Source: Blasia pusilla (taxonomy: Eukaryota; Marchantiophyta; Marchantiopsida; Blasiales). From it: DNA of 64,000 bases. Position 1 is the first letter of the stretch. Each line of letters begins with the position of its first letter. The DNA lies in contig CM114273.1 in NCBI GenBank assembly GCA_050084515.1, forward strand, positions 41,230,001 to 41,294,000, read 5' to 3'. Below the pieces are notes generated by a model. That model was not told the origin of the DNA, made no database searches, and was given only the letters and a program-made list of their open reading frames with translations. A program made the translations under genes and the position numbers. Shown piece by piece: positions 35,600 through 47,304 of the stretch.

Positions 35600-38040
35600 G
35601 AGAAACAAGATACACTCTATGCAATATGACCCAATGCGTCGATCATGTGCATTAGAACATCTTGTCCCTTATGTGGATATACATACAAAATTGCAACATA
35701 AGTCGCTATTCTAAGAGGCTGAATCCTATATGCATATCCTTGTCTTATCCAAGTTTAGTTGACCAATCATTATTCATGATATTTCAAACCTACTAGGGAT
35801 GAGAGCTACGTCTATTCTTCATCAAGGTTAAGGATGTTTGTACGTACAAAGATAATATTCCAAAGAGGATTAATTACTATTCAATGTTGTTAGCCTTGGA
35901 CAAAAGTGCTCCATGACTTTTGGCATGTTTAGATATGTGGAAGGTAAAATAGTAATATTCAAGGCATGTTCACCAAACATATGTGGAAGTATTTTATTAG
36001 CATTCATCAATTAAAAAATTTCACCATGGCATTAAAAAATCATTACATTCTCTTACATTGTGGCATCCTTGTAGTCGATACCCTCTCTATTAGTGGGTTC
36101 TATGTCTTGCAATGATTTTCTACCCCTCGAAATGTATAATTCTACATATCTCCATCCATCCATGTTTGTGAAATCCACCTAAAGTCATTCTTCCACTTGA
36201 TATGGAAATGAAAATGGCTCATATCGATTATGGTTCCCTCTAAAAAAAATCATGTGTCCCCTCAAGTGATATTGCACTAGCCAATCACAATCAATGAAGA
36301 TGGCTCTCTAAGTAGAATGAAATACCACTTACATCACAAAATGGTGCATTGAAAGGAACATAAGTCCAAAAGGTCCTCCACATCCCCCAAAACTTGGCAA
36401 TTACCTTGATACCATATTTGTGATATAGATAGATTCACAAGACTCTTGTTCAAATGAATTACACACTCCACATTGTGAAGTCTAAGATCTCCATTCATCA
36501 ACTACTCGTTGGGAGAAATGATGACCGCTTGATGGAGTTGGGTGTATGAGGAAATAAGTGGTAGAGTGCCATTGATATGCTTGACTATGTCGTTGTCAAT
36601 TGGTGGTAATGATGAAAATTCTTGCTATGCCTTGTGATGTGCTAACATATCTTGCATGTGCATATGAAATGGGGAAAGAAAGCACAAGATAAATGAACTT
36701 GTAATACTCCTTGCTCTATATCATAATAATGCATCTATGTAGACATATGCATACACTCGCTATTCATAAGCATAAAAGTTTGTGCTTGAGATAATCTCAT
36801 TAATGTCAATTTAGTGGATATTTGTGCCCCATATGGAAAATCTTTCTCCACCTCTAGGTCCTTATATCCATCGAGTCTCTAGGTTGGCTAATATTTGCTC
36901 AACGTCATTTCATGCAAGCAACCCAGTTCCAAATGTGAGAAGGAGATTACCTCTGACAAGAGGTAACCCTCGACCATGATCCCCTCCACTCTTGTATGGT
37001 TCCATATAAGTCCCTTCATTGTGTGCATGATCCACTTCACAAAATACATACACCTCCATCCATGGAACCACATCTAGGATGGTCTTATTTTGGCATAGCC
37101 ACTTGCAAGGAAATGCATGTAAGGGTTAATACATGGTATAATGTTCAGCCCAAAAAAGAGGAGAGTTTATGTGAGGGCGTTCACCTAAGAAGTTTTGATA
37201 ACCTAGATATCTCTTTTGTGGGGGCTCTGATGCAGCCCCATGCATGGCCATCACAAGAAGTGAAGAACATCATGGAGTAGTCAATTGAGATAATGAATTC
37301 ATAATCTTTTCCCCCAACTATTAAGGTTGTACCCTAAGAAGGCCCCACCCAAATTTGCTCCATATCTCATGGGCATACACATCTCCCATGTTCACTCCTT
37401 GAATACTCGTCACTCTAGCGGTGCCGATTTCCAAGGTGTATGATGGATTTCCTGGTCCCTTCACCCAAACCTTCCTCCACCAATCACATCTATGGATGAT
37501 TTGAGAACACCTCGCACACTCATCGTTGCACATCTCCATCTTTCTAGCTGAACACGTGGTTCAATAAGAGTTTCAAAAAATTCACCTCTATGTGCATGGG
37601 GTCTCCAAATGCCAAATGATCAATGTTAATGATATTTTGAAGCACCAAATGTTAGAGGAAGAGAGAAGGCATATTTCCCAATGTGCAATATGGATGAATC
37701 AAAGGCATAATTTTGCGAGCAATGTCCTATACTCACACTCCAGTTAGAAAGCCTCTTGAGAATGGACATGCACTTGATCTTGAAGATCGCACATGGTAGA
37801 TGCGGAAATCATACACTCGTCTTGATCACCCAACACTTTGTGTAGGATATGGTTCCTAACCTGTGGTCATGTAGTGCACGCCCCTGAGACGGTACTTGGC
37901 TAAGCTATTGTATACTATTGTTGATAAGCTTCATGAATAAGGGGCCACAAGTCGGACATTCTCGTTTCCTTGACACTTGGAGGCTTGACATGTAGCCAAA
38001 TCTTGCACACATGTAAGCGTCCATACACAATGAACGATGT
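35600..38040 (-). pseudogene. Decayed coding-like segment, family unknown
   Basis: On the - strand this region reads as protein-like stretches broken by scattered stops. About 100 codons from 36655 to 36345 have only two stops, and 37539-37321 is open for 72 codons (CDWWRKVWVKGPGNPSYTLE). The piece at 37073-36888 is open for 61 codons. This is more open than the AT-rich surroundings predict on this strand. I recognise no RT, integrase or transposase motif, so the origin is open: an old mobile element or a dead gene. Confidence 0.25.
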
Positions 38041-39223
38041 ACTTTTCTTTATTTATTTTTAAGAATAAAATAAGATGCATGAATAGTACTCAATTATACA
38101 AGACTTCAACCTACAAAGAAAGAGAGATCTTTCCTTTTGCATGAAGACTGAAGTTGTTTTAATAGTCATGCAAAAGTTGAGACCTCAACACATCCATCTA
38201 AAGATTAAACACTAAAAATGACCGTACATTGCTTGACTTCAAACTTGAAAATTATTAGGGCTACTCATTTCTCTCTTGTAAGGATGGAATCAAACCCTAT
38301 ATGATGCACTTGTGTGGACATTAAATAATAACGTATGTTTTAACAAAGAATAATTTAATATCAGCTTAAAGAGGTCAAAGTCCCATTTGGACGTCAATGT
38401 GGGGTCTTCCTTTGGACAAACAACACACCAAAAGAGGTAGTTTTTTCTCTAAACGGGATTACCCCATTACTCGAGCATGTGCAACCCACCAAAAGTTGTT
38501 GTAGCCACAAAATGCGTAGCCCTATTAAATATTGCACAGCCAATTGCCATGCACAAGATTAATTACAAAGGTGAAATAGTTTTATGGGGTTGAGGCAACT
38601 CTTGTGCTTTACATCACATGACCTCTCAAACCAAAAGGTTCAACAATATGTGAATCCCTTCCCAAAGTATCCACAACAAAATGCAAGTGAATTTTCTTAT
38701 ATTTTTATAGATTTTTTTGGGAATTTTTAGGCTTTAAAAAATTGGGTGACCGAGGTTGCCAAAAGTGGATGCAATAGAGGTGAAAAAGTGAATTTTTTAG
38801 AGGACACGATATGGTCTCCAAGGGTGCGGAGGGGCCATCATATGGTTTCTACGAGCGGCGGAATAGGTGCCAAAAGGTTTTTGGGAGGTTATTGGAAATG
38901 GGTGGTTGGCACATGGACAAAGCTAAGTGGTCATAAGCCGAGTTACATGACCTTCAAGAGTTCTGGATGTCAAGAAGGCAACAGATTTGTGCTATCTTTT
39001 AACTCTCGGAGAGGTCTTATGAGTTTTTTTTGGCCCTTTTTCAATCTCGTCTTATTATATTCTTACTAGCAAAGTGTATGTTTGGTTTTACACATTGATA
39101 CACAATTTATTGAAGATGTGAAAAGATATAAAAAATTCCTAAAATAAAAAGTCTCCTCAAAACATACCCATGAGCTGTAACACCATGATAGATAGTTAAG
39201 GAGACGTGTCTTGACCAAAAAAA
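38041..39223. other. AT-rich intergenic DNA
   Basis: The 107-codon frame at 38746-39069 has no recognised motif; its central part (38780-38990) is somewhat GC-richer. No other structure was seen. Confidence 0.4.
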
Positions 39224-39430
39224 CTAGTAAGGTGCCCGTGCGATGCACGAGAAATTAAAAAATGTTTGAAGAGTTAATGTATAGTCCGTGAAGGGAAGAA
39301 ATTAATGATGCTTCACATAAATTCAAATTTTTATTTGCTAACAGTAACATGTCAAACATTTTCTTGTTGCCACGTGTCAAGCAGATAGGTGTTTGCAAAT
39401 CAAGAAGGCACTCTCCCATAATAATATAGA
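39224..39430 (-). mobile_element. Small non-autonomous Helitron
   Basis: On the - strand it starts TCTATATTATTATGGGAGAG right after an A, and ends with a CGTGC-ATC-GCACG hairpin, a few bases, and CTAG followed by T. A TC start, a 3' hairpin, a CTRR end and insertion between A and T are the accepted Helitron hallmarks. At 207 bp it has no coding capacity and would depend on a Rep/helicase supplied elsewhere. Confidence 0.7.
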
Positions 39431-39634
39431 TAAGGTATGTGTGCGATACAAAGGAAATAAAAAAAGTGTTTGAAGAGTTAATGTATAACTCGTGAAGGGA
39501 AGAGGTCAATGATGTTGCACATAAATTCTAATTTTTATTTGCTGCTAGTAACATGTGAAACATTTTCTTGTTACCACATGCCAAACAGATAGATGTTTGC
39601 AAATCAAGAAGACACTCTCTCATAATAATATAAA
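39431..39634 (-). mobile_element. Second Helitron unit in direct tandem
   Basis: It is colinear with 39224-39430 (shared TTTGAAGAGTTAATGTATA, CGTGAAGGGAAGA and GCAAATCAAGAAG blocks) and joined head to tail to it. The hairpin is degraded (GTATCGCACAC), the CTAG is lost at the junction, and the 5' TC has become TT. Confidence 0.6.
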
Positions 39635-40125
39635 TTAATCATTTTGAGGAATATTCCTCAAATGACAACAAAATAGGTGTCTTTTAAGAAATTATAACGT
39701 GTGACATATAGTTGAATAAATTCAATGGGGAATCTAGGTTAGGAGACGGTGCATCTCTCAATGTACTAACTAATACAACTAGTTTGAAGTTGTACTCGTA
39801 AAACATTTCAAAATGGAGGAACATTAGTAAGGTACCCACATCAAATTCAAATTAATGCACCTCAAGTTTTTAAATACTGGTAGTGTACATTATGCAGGTT
39901 GCATTGCATGGGGCAATTTTTTTTAAGCTCATTTGTAAAACTTCTTCTTGTATCCCATTACGTTCCAAGTCAAAAAGTTACATACAGAAAGGTACAAATG
40001 TAATTCTCTCCTTTTCATTGATGTTCTCGGACTGTCAATTGGTAGAGCACTCTCTCTAAAAACAGGACATCAAAAGAGAGACAGATCCGAGTGAATTCTT
40101 TCATAGAAGTCGGTGGTATTGTGGA

Positions 40126-40830
40126 GCATCGTGTTCCAATGAGTGGACATCAAAGTGGATGAACGTTTTGACGGTTCGAAGTGACTTCGCCCAATTGATG
40201 TTTTGTGAGTGGAGCTTGTAATACATTCTCTTTCAAGGAGAGGATGTCCTAATAAGTATCGCTCCAGTTCGAATACAACCCAAAAACTATCTGTTGATAG
40301 AATAGAGTCATTACTCTAGTGATAGGTTCCAAATTTGAAGGTCCTCGGTTCCTTCGATGGTTCAAAAAGCCCTCGTTTTATACAATCGATGACTACTTTT
40401 TGCAATTTACACGCGGGCATGCAATCCAGAAGAGACCACGCAGAGCGAGCAATTCTGTGGCCACTCTTCGTGATCATGTGACTCTGCCCTCGCTGGAGTG
40501 CAATTAGTTTAATCCACATGGAGCTCCGTGAAGAAGTCTGTGGGATGCCCATTCCCGTTTGAATGTGTTCGCGCCATTGCGGTGATTTTGTAACTCAAAG
40601 AGTCCGCCGACTGCCCTGTGCGTTTCAAGGTGAAGATTCCAGGAAATGAGTGGGCATCAAGTCAAAGGCAATCAAATTGGTTTAATGCTCGTAGAGATCT
40701 GCGCAGAAATCTGAGATGAGATGTCTACTCCCGTTTGGACGTGTGCGCCATTGCGGTGTTGTTGGAACTCTAAGAGTTTGGCAATAGCAGAATGCGTTTC
40801 ACGCTAGAGATTTCACTGAGTGCGCTTCAA
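40126..40830. repeat. Diverged tandem repeat, unit about 180 bp
   Basis: Bases 40505-40660 and 40685-40835 match in order: TTTAATSC, CCGTTTGRA, GCGCCATTGCGGTG, GTTT, CATTGAGTGSGC-type words. A weaker copy is around 40110-40160 (AATGAGTGGACATCAAAG). The two good copies differ by many substitutions. No protein is implied. Confidence 0.5.
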
Positions 40831-41456
40831 GTCTCTGCGAAAGATTTCCAGGCGAACGAAGGATGATCCATATCAATTAAAGAATATTGAGTGTCCTGGC
40901 TTGAGTCGATCTTCTCGAGTCGAGCGATTGGCAGCGACTTATCGGCTGATTTCTCACTGCCATAGATTCCTTTACGTGTCGACAAGACCTTCAAAATTCC
41001 ACGCTTTATCGTTGGGCTTCTTGCGAGTGAAGTACCAACTCCACGATTAGAGCTTCGCAGCTTGCAGTAGCTAGCTCGTCGTATTTGTGTCCTGCCATGA
41101 TGGCGAAGCTTCATTCCGAATTTGCTCGCGGCCGTTCGGAAAGACAGAGATTTTCCGAGCTTTGAAATTGAGCCGGACCTCGCTAACGCATGGGATCCGA
41201 TGAAAAGATCAACCAATCCCGCTTGAATCCTCATAATCTCCTTCGCGAACTCGAGCGCTAGATTCTTCGATCTTGATACCTTGTTGGCTCCATTACGATG
41301 TAATAGTATAAGTTCGCTCGCCGCAATTTTCTTAGCCCTCGAGACCTTGTGGGTGTTAGAACAGAGGACCAGAGTCACAACTCTTCGAATCCTCGCGACA
41401 TTCCTCGCAAGCTCGCTCGCTGCACATGCGATAACCAAAAGTGGTGATATTCTCAA
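40827..41456 (-). CDS. Hypothetical 209-codon frame with internal repeats
   Basis: This is the longest uninterrupted frame in its neighbourhood, with moderate GC. The product is strongly basic (Arg/Lys-rich) and has a repeated motif: HKVSRAKKIAASEL and NKVSRSKNLALEF, each followed or preceded by an A-x-x-x-x-R-I run. The repeat is also visible in the DNA at 41230-41440. It lies just downstream of the 140-residue gene on the same strand, beyond that gene's polyadenylation-type signal, so it is separate. No family was recognised. The length may be due to the repeat structure rather than selection. Confidence 0.2.
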   Translation of the reverse strand: MRISPLLVIACAASELARNVARIRRVVTLVLCSNTHKVSRAKKIAASELILLHRNGANKVSRSKNLALEFAKEIMRIQAGLVDLFIGSHALARSGSISKLGKSLSFRTAASKFGMKLRHHGRTQIRRASYCKLRSSNRGVGTSLARSPTIKRGILKVLSTRKGIYGSEKSADKSLPIARLEKIDSSQDTQYSLIDMDHPSFAWKSFAET

Positions 41457-41740
41457 GGTAACTGCTAATGCATGTCTTTGTTTAGAATTAGACCAATATT
41501 TTAACGCTCACACTGAAGGACACTTAGTGATCTCGATTTGTATGGCAGAATGTATGTGATCGTCCTTGTTCAAGAGAGATTTGTACAAGCTCCCGCTGAT
41601 ACAGAAGCAATTTGATTGATTGTAAGAAAAGCGGACTGTAGAGTGGAGAGGGGGTCTGAAATTCTCGAAATGATTTGCATCGCAGAAAAGCCGTGTGCAC
41701 AAAGGAAGATTCGACCTCACAAGCATTTTTATTATTTCTA

Positions 41741-42303
41741 TTAGATGGAAACGCTGTTAAACGAACTTCCAGATGATGCTTGAAATGGATTACCTTCTCG
41801 GTAGATCATTCCGCCGCGGAGTCGTTTCACTATCGGCCGAGTCCACATTCCCCACTGCTTAACCCGTCTGATTCTGTCGAATTCCTTAATTAACGGTACT
41901 AGTTCGGTACAGACTGCGTCCAGATCATCTGCATCAGTTCCTTCAGCATCGTCATAGGAACTTCCCAGCTCGATTACTGCTGCCTCTCTGCAAAGTTAAA
42001 ACGCTCTTCAGATGAGGACGAGTTTTCAACTACTATCTTCAGATCATATCCCTTACTCGTAATCCCCGATTCCTCGTTACATGCGTCCGCTCAAAGGATT
42101 TTAGAGTATGAACTGTTAAGTAATCACCTTTTGCACTCTTGCATTTGGGTTGGAATTGGAGCCAGAGAAACATCCACTAGGATCGGTCTCCTTCGGACGG
42201 ATTCGTTCTTCCGCACCATAACTTTACCATAAGCCAGTAAGTGCTGTCTGTGTTCCAGGTACAGCTGGTCGAAATGGCTATCGATCTCAATGTACCGGTC
42301 CAT
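41741..42303 (-). CDS. Unrecognised 140-residue protein, two exons
   Basis: Exon 1 is 42303-42128, the intron 42127-41988 (140 bp) and exon 2 41987-41741, ending in TAA. The donor AAAAG/GTGATT and the acceptor TTTAACTTTGCAG join in phase (AG + A) and keep the frame open throughout. The product starts MDRYIEIDSHFDQLYLEHRQ. It continues through a basic stretch (NESVRRRPILVDVSLAP), an acidic segment (SSYDDAEGTDADDLDAV) and a basic aromatic end (RVKQWGMWTRPIVKRLRGG). An AATAATAAAA signal follows the stop within 20 bases. The ATG is the first after an in-frame TGA 48 bases upstream, but an upstream acceptor (TTCGTTTCAG at about 42332) could add an exon. I recognise no family. It has no signal peptide or membrane segment and is probably soluble. 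Confidence 0.6.
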
Positions 42304-42870
42304 GCTCGATCCTGCAAGGCCCACAGATTCTGAAACGAATTCCCGGACTCACGACCGCAAACTATTCTGAAGTGTAGGATCCTATTTTTCCATTTCCAAC
42401 ACGGTGCAGCACTCGAGTTGTTCAATCGTTTGAAACAGAGCTTCGGATATCGTCAGTCATCACAATCCTTCCATAATTTCACGGGAGTATCCGTATCACT
42501 AAATCTCATTTCAGTCGCGCGTGGCGTCCGCTTCTTGATCTACCAGTAAACTTCTAAACATCGGAAGAAGTGCAGCACCTGAGATGCGAAGCCGGAACTA
42601 TGGAACAGCAGTTTTCCAAACGCACGAGTGATGGATATCGCAAATTGCAAATGGCCAAATACAAACAACAAAACTCTTCGAGTAGTGCTTGGGAGAGAGC
42701 CAGCGGAGTGCTTTTATGGTCATAGTTTTTGTTTGAAGGCTGCGTTACCCTTCCTATTCCAGAACTACGTCCATCCGCCACTTTTGAAAATTTTTGAATG
42801 GCTTCCCGTTTCAAACGCTTTAACTTTCCTTTTTTTGAAATGGGAGTGGACTAAGACGCGGGCGTAATTG
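42304..42870 (-). promoter_or_regulatory. Likely leader and promoter of the 140-residue gene
   Basis: GC content stays near genic levels up to about 42870 and then drops sharply. An ATG at 42511 opens 18 codons (MRFSDTDTPVKLWKDCDD) that could be an upstream frame. A leader intron ending at TTCGTTTCAG is plausible. No clear TATA box was identified. Confidence 0.3.
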
Positions 42871-42918
42871 GTAGGCCACGTTCAAATCATTTAAATCTTC
42901 CAATATAATTCCAATTAT

Positions 42919-42957
42919 AGCAGTAGTATAATGCTACAAAAGCATTATACTACTGCT
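42919..42957. repeat. Perfect 17-bp hairpin with 5-base loop
   Basis: The arms are AGCAGTAGTATAATGCT and its exact complement, and the loop is ACAAA. It sits at the boundary between the genic block and AT-rich DNA. It may be the remains of a foldback or MITE element. Confidence 0.8.
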
Positions 42958-45180
42958 AACGTTTCTCTTACTGCCACGTACTTCTTTAAGTTGCTTTTTT
43001 AATATTTAAAGAGAGAAGTTTAGTTCAATATTTTTTTACTTTTTTATTTGTAGAACTAGTGGGTAAATTAATCATGCTGATTTACACAAAAGAAATTTCT
43101 TGCTGTCCATAAAGGGTAAACACTAAAAATATAAATTTATAATTCTGAGATTAAACGGGTTCAAAAGTACTACTCTTCAAAGTTTGTAGACAAGAACTGG
43201 GAGGGATGAGGGAAGAGAATTTTTTTATTTAAATAAGACCAGCTTGAGTGGTTAAGATAAGTAGTTGATTTCAACTTTGGATCGTTTTTGTTATTAAGTC
43301 CTAGTTGTTTCTCCTTTGATGAGTTCTTCCATTCTTCTTTACATGTGGTAATACTCCTTCCAAATAACCCTTCACTCATGAATGTACGTCTCAAAGAAAA
43401 AAAAATTGGCCAAATAGAGTGCTTAAAAAAGATACGAGAGAAATTTAAGGAAAGGAAACAAAATGACTTTGTTAACAAGTCACAAAGACCTACATTAATC
43501 AAGATAAGATGAGCTTCATAAGGCAAGTTGGAGACTATTGGTGAAGACATATGATTTTAACAAAGGTAAAACTATAAATCAAGTTTCCATTTAAGGTGGT
43601 AAATCAAATGATATCGAGTCATGATTAGTCTATACTAATGTGAAGCACAATGCCATGCATGGAAGACTAATCATATTGTAAACAAATGTTTTTTCTTTTG
43701 CATATGGAATAGAAACATATTCTTTGTACCCGATCGTCACAAATCAAACACCACTAAATGATTGGCAAAGAGACCCTACTACAAGGAAAATCTAACATAT
43801 GATTTGCCCATTATCATTTGGAAGAGGATAAAAGAAAAGACTAAAATGCTCATATCTTTTGAAGAGTCCATTATACACATGCAATGATATGATATAGTTT
43901 TATTATTTAGTAACGACTTCAGTTTATTTGGACCAATTCGATGAGTCCAAAAGATATTTGAGGTTGGCTATGGATGGTATAATACATATCACTTCTCAAG
44001 GCTCTAAATAGCCTTGGGAAATTTTAACGAGTATTCTAAAAGTGACATGAAAAGGAATTGAGAGTATTCTTATTTCATACTCATCCAAAATTTAGCATCC
44101 TTTACAAGATGTTAGAAAATATGTTCCAAGTATCATGTTTTGCTTTGGGACACGCATATTCTGTGTGCTTAATTTCATTTTTAACGCATTTTAACAACAT
44201 TGCCTAAAATGGTCTAAGACCAGCATTACAACCAAGTGCGCAAAATTCCTTACGTGTGGATTACGTGCACAAAACTACTAGTTGTTACCCCTCTCAAGTT
44301 TGACATGAGCCATATAATCTCCCTACAACAAGCAGTTTTGAATAAATCCTGAATGCGAGTTCACAAGTAGAGCAGTTTATTTTATGCCGTAGGGCCGGCA
44401 GCATTAAAGTTGGCAAAGACCATATTGCTGCTAAAATGCGAGATTGCTAGTTTCACCATTTGCATCTCATAGACAAATTACAGCTCCGTCACTGATTGAA
44501 ATCCTAATATTGTTTCAAGAGCTGATCTCGGATAGAAGTCAAACTCTGTTATGGAAAGTACATCTTGGAGGGGACTTGAATCGTTTTCAGACTTGCATGG
44601 GTTGGTTGGTTGGTTGGTTGGATGATGGGTAGCCAACCTAAGATGGTCTAAACTGAATTCACAAGTTCCATAAGGGTAAAGAGCAAAAGTCTGGTTAAGA
44701 GACCTCTTACCACCCAACCCTCCATCCAATGTTTGCTGGCTATGAAACACCCAGATGCATAGCTAAGGAGCAAGCAATCATCTTGCAGAGTCACGGTGGA
44801 AGCATGGTTCATCTTATGATGCAAATCCCTATGCTGCAAATTGACAACATCCATTTAAAATTGTCACATCCGAATGGTAGTAACTTCTTTTCCAAGTGAC
44901 TTGCTTGGAGCAAAGCTTTTACTTATAAGAGCTTACTAAGTGCACCCCAATTGATACTATTCGTTTCTGTGCATTGCAAACCGACACTGAGAAAATGTGG
45001 GGAGCTATATTGCTAGGTTTTTAAATTTCAGCAAGATTGATGAAGTGATGTTCTGGCCTGGGCAGGTGAGGGAGCAAGGGAGATACCCACTGCAATTCAA
45101 ACAGGACTGACATCCAGGACCATTTATATCTAAGTAAAACATAAATGGTGGTATGGATCAGTTGTAGGGGTGGAGGGGAG
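42958..45180. other. Intergenic DNA, nothing recognised
   Basis: AT-rich to about 44.4 kb, then more balanced. A GGTT microsatellite lies at 44600-44619. The frames at 44444-44750 overlap on both strands without a known motif. Confidence 0.45.
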
Positions 45181-46140
45181 GGGGGGAATTCAATTGTGAA
45201 AATTGAATTCCTTCACAGTTGAATTGCCCCACCCCCACAACTACAGGTCCAGCTGACCAGAATTTGGAAGAATATAACCTCACAGGAGATTGCCGCTCGA
45301 GTTTACACTGATCAGCAAAGAGACGTTTCCGGAGTTGGGTGAGGGTTCCACCCCTGTGCATAGTGTACCTGAACCTAAGCTCCGGTAATTTCAGAAGTTA
45401 CCGCCGCTGGGACTGGTACCCTGAAAATTGAAAATGAGCTGCTGAGAAAAGAGTGACTGACATGCTATCATCCATGAGCGCTATCAAGCTTTGTTATAAA
45501 AACAATGCTTCTCCCAATGCTGGAAAGGCTGTAGAGAAGAGGCTGCAAGAAACAAGTGTGAAAATTCCCCCTCCCCCCCCACCAACCCCCACAACAGCTG
45601 GTCCAGCTCACCAGAATTCGGAAGAATAGTGCCTTACAGGAGATTACTGCTCAAGTTCACAGTGATCAGCGAAGAGAAATTTCTACAGTTGGGTGGGTAC
45701 TGCTGCTGAGCATTCTGTACCTGAACTAAAGCTCAGGTAACTTCATAATTCAAGGTAACCTGTAAGATAAAAAACCAAAGAAATAGTAATCTTGGAGCCC
45801 ATCCATACATCCATCCAAATTGCTTAAACAATGCATGACATACACAATAAAGAGCGAAGTTTAAACAGAAATTGGTCGCACAATGAATGATCATACAATA
45901 AAAAACTTAAAACAAAGAGAAAATAATCACAAAACGAATAAATAAGATAAAACGTAAAGAGTACACAGAAATTGACAGCATGATGAATCATAAATACAAT
46001 AACCAGGAATGGTAACCTCACAGTTGAAAATGAGCTGCTGAGAAAAGAGTGACTGACATGCTTGTGTCCATGGGCGCGATCAAAGCTTTGCTATAAAAGT
46101 ATTGCTTCTCGCAATGCTCCCAAAGCTGCGAAAAATGAGA
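45180..46140. repeat. Imperfect tandem duplication upstream of TIM9 3' side
   Basis: Block 1 (about 45225-45535) and block 2 (about 45590-45760 plus 46018-46130) share in order: CAGCTSACCAGAATTYGGAA, GAGATTRCYGCTC, GTGATCAGC, CAGTTGGGTG, TGTACCTGAAC, then TGAAAATGAGCTGCTGAGAA and GTGACTGACATGCT. Block 2 is split by an AT-rich insert at 45775-46017. A 10-bp palindrome (GAATTCAATT, 5-base loop) lies at 45186-45210. No reading frame spans it. Confidence 0.6.
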
Positions 46141-47304
46141 CATTTAAAGTCACCCAACTTTGAGCTCTCGCATGTCAGATAAGATCATGTCCATCAACTG
46201 TGAAGCTTTTACAAGAAACCAAGAGATTAGAAAGATCAGATAACATTCAGGCGGGTGGACGCAGATGTGGTGAAGTAAAAAATTAATTGAAAATATGAAG
46301 TACAGGGTAGGAACAGCAGCTCATATGCTATATTCGGCAAAGTTTTGCTTGACATCTTGATGGTAGCTTGAAAAACGTTTGAAATACACCAAAATGAAAT
46401 GCCACTTCAGTGACATAGTTTGCTGTAGAATGCTTCTGCTCATGTATATCTTGAACCCCTTCTGCTCAAGTGCGGTGGACATGAATTACGTACTACTTAG
46501 TGTTTTCCTTTCATAAGTGCAACACTATTTTATGTTGCTTAATTAGTGCAGCATGAAACCTGCCCACATCCAAACAAGAGTGATCTTTTGATCTTATTTC
46601 CAAAATCTTTAGAAAATGGGCATTGGAAGAGGTTGCAATACACTGCTTCTTGACCGCTTGCTCACACAGTTTTCAAAACGTTACAGTCACCAAGAAACCC
46701 TCCCATCTTCACGACAAACCTGAGTGAACTCATCAATCCATGTTAGCCGAGTGGAGGCTCACTTAAACAGAAGTCACGGAGAAACTAGAAATGGGCGCAA
46801 TTGGAAAGAAAATAAAACCTCTTTCATTTCTCACAAAGATACTAGAAACCACACAGTAGACACTTTCCACCTTTAAAACAAACTTGAGTGAACTTGTGAA
46901 CTCAGTAGCTGAGGGGCAAGCAATGAGGACCAGAAGTCGTCCAATAACCACAGATGGACAGAGTTCATGGGAAGTAAGCAAGCGCACTTTTATTTCCCGT
47001 GGCGATGCTAGATATCGCAACCAGATCTACCTTCAAAATTGTGTCCAAAAAATGAGTCAGCCCAAAATAACCCTAAATTTTTCCTCAGTATCCAGTCTCA
47101 TCTTAGTGTGCCAACGACCTTCACCCGCTGGGGATGGCAGTTTCAAGTCCTGCCTGAAAACACCCACAAATTTCCTAAAGAGATCTGCCTGAATAGATCA
47201 ATTTGGAATCTCAGCTCAACTTCAAACCGGTTGATAGGAAGAGCGACATAGAATTGATTTCAAAGACAACCCAGAAGGAGGTAGAGACAAATAGTCTTCG
47301 CTGG
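46141..47304 (-). other. Region downstream of TIM9, including its probable 3' UTR
   Basis: No independent gene was seen. The + strand frames at 46884-47192 and 47203-47616 lie opposite the TIM9 exon and its 3' side. A - strand AATAAAA (46987-46993) could be the TIM9 polyadenylation signal. Confidence 0.4.

Noticed and set aside
39255-39509. 84-codon frame with an internal repeat on the - strand
   Set aside because: It is the translation of two tandem mini-Helitrons; the repeat comes from the DNA units, not from a protein.
40827-41456. Resemblance of the repeat frame to ribosomal protein L35/uL29 (GANKVSR-x-K followed by A-x-x-I)
   Set aside because: Only about eight residues agree over a short stretch, the order of the neighbouring segments is wrong for L35, and the DNA repeat explains the pattern without homology.
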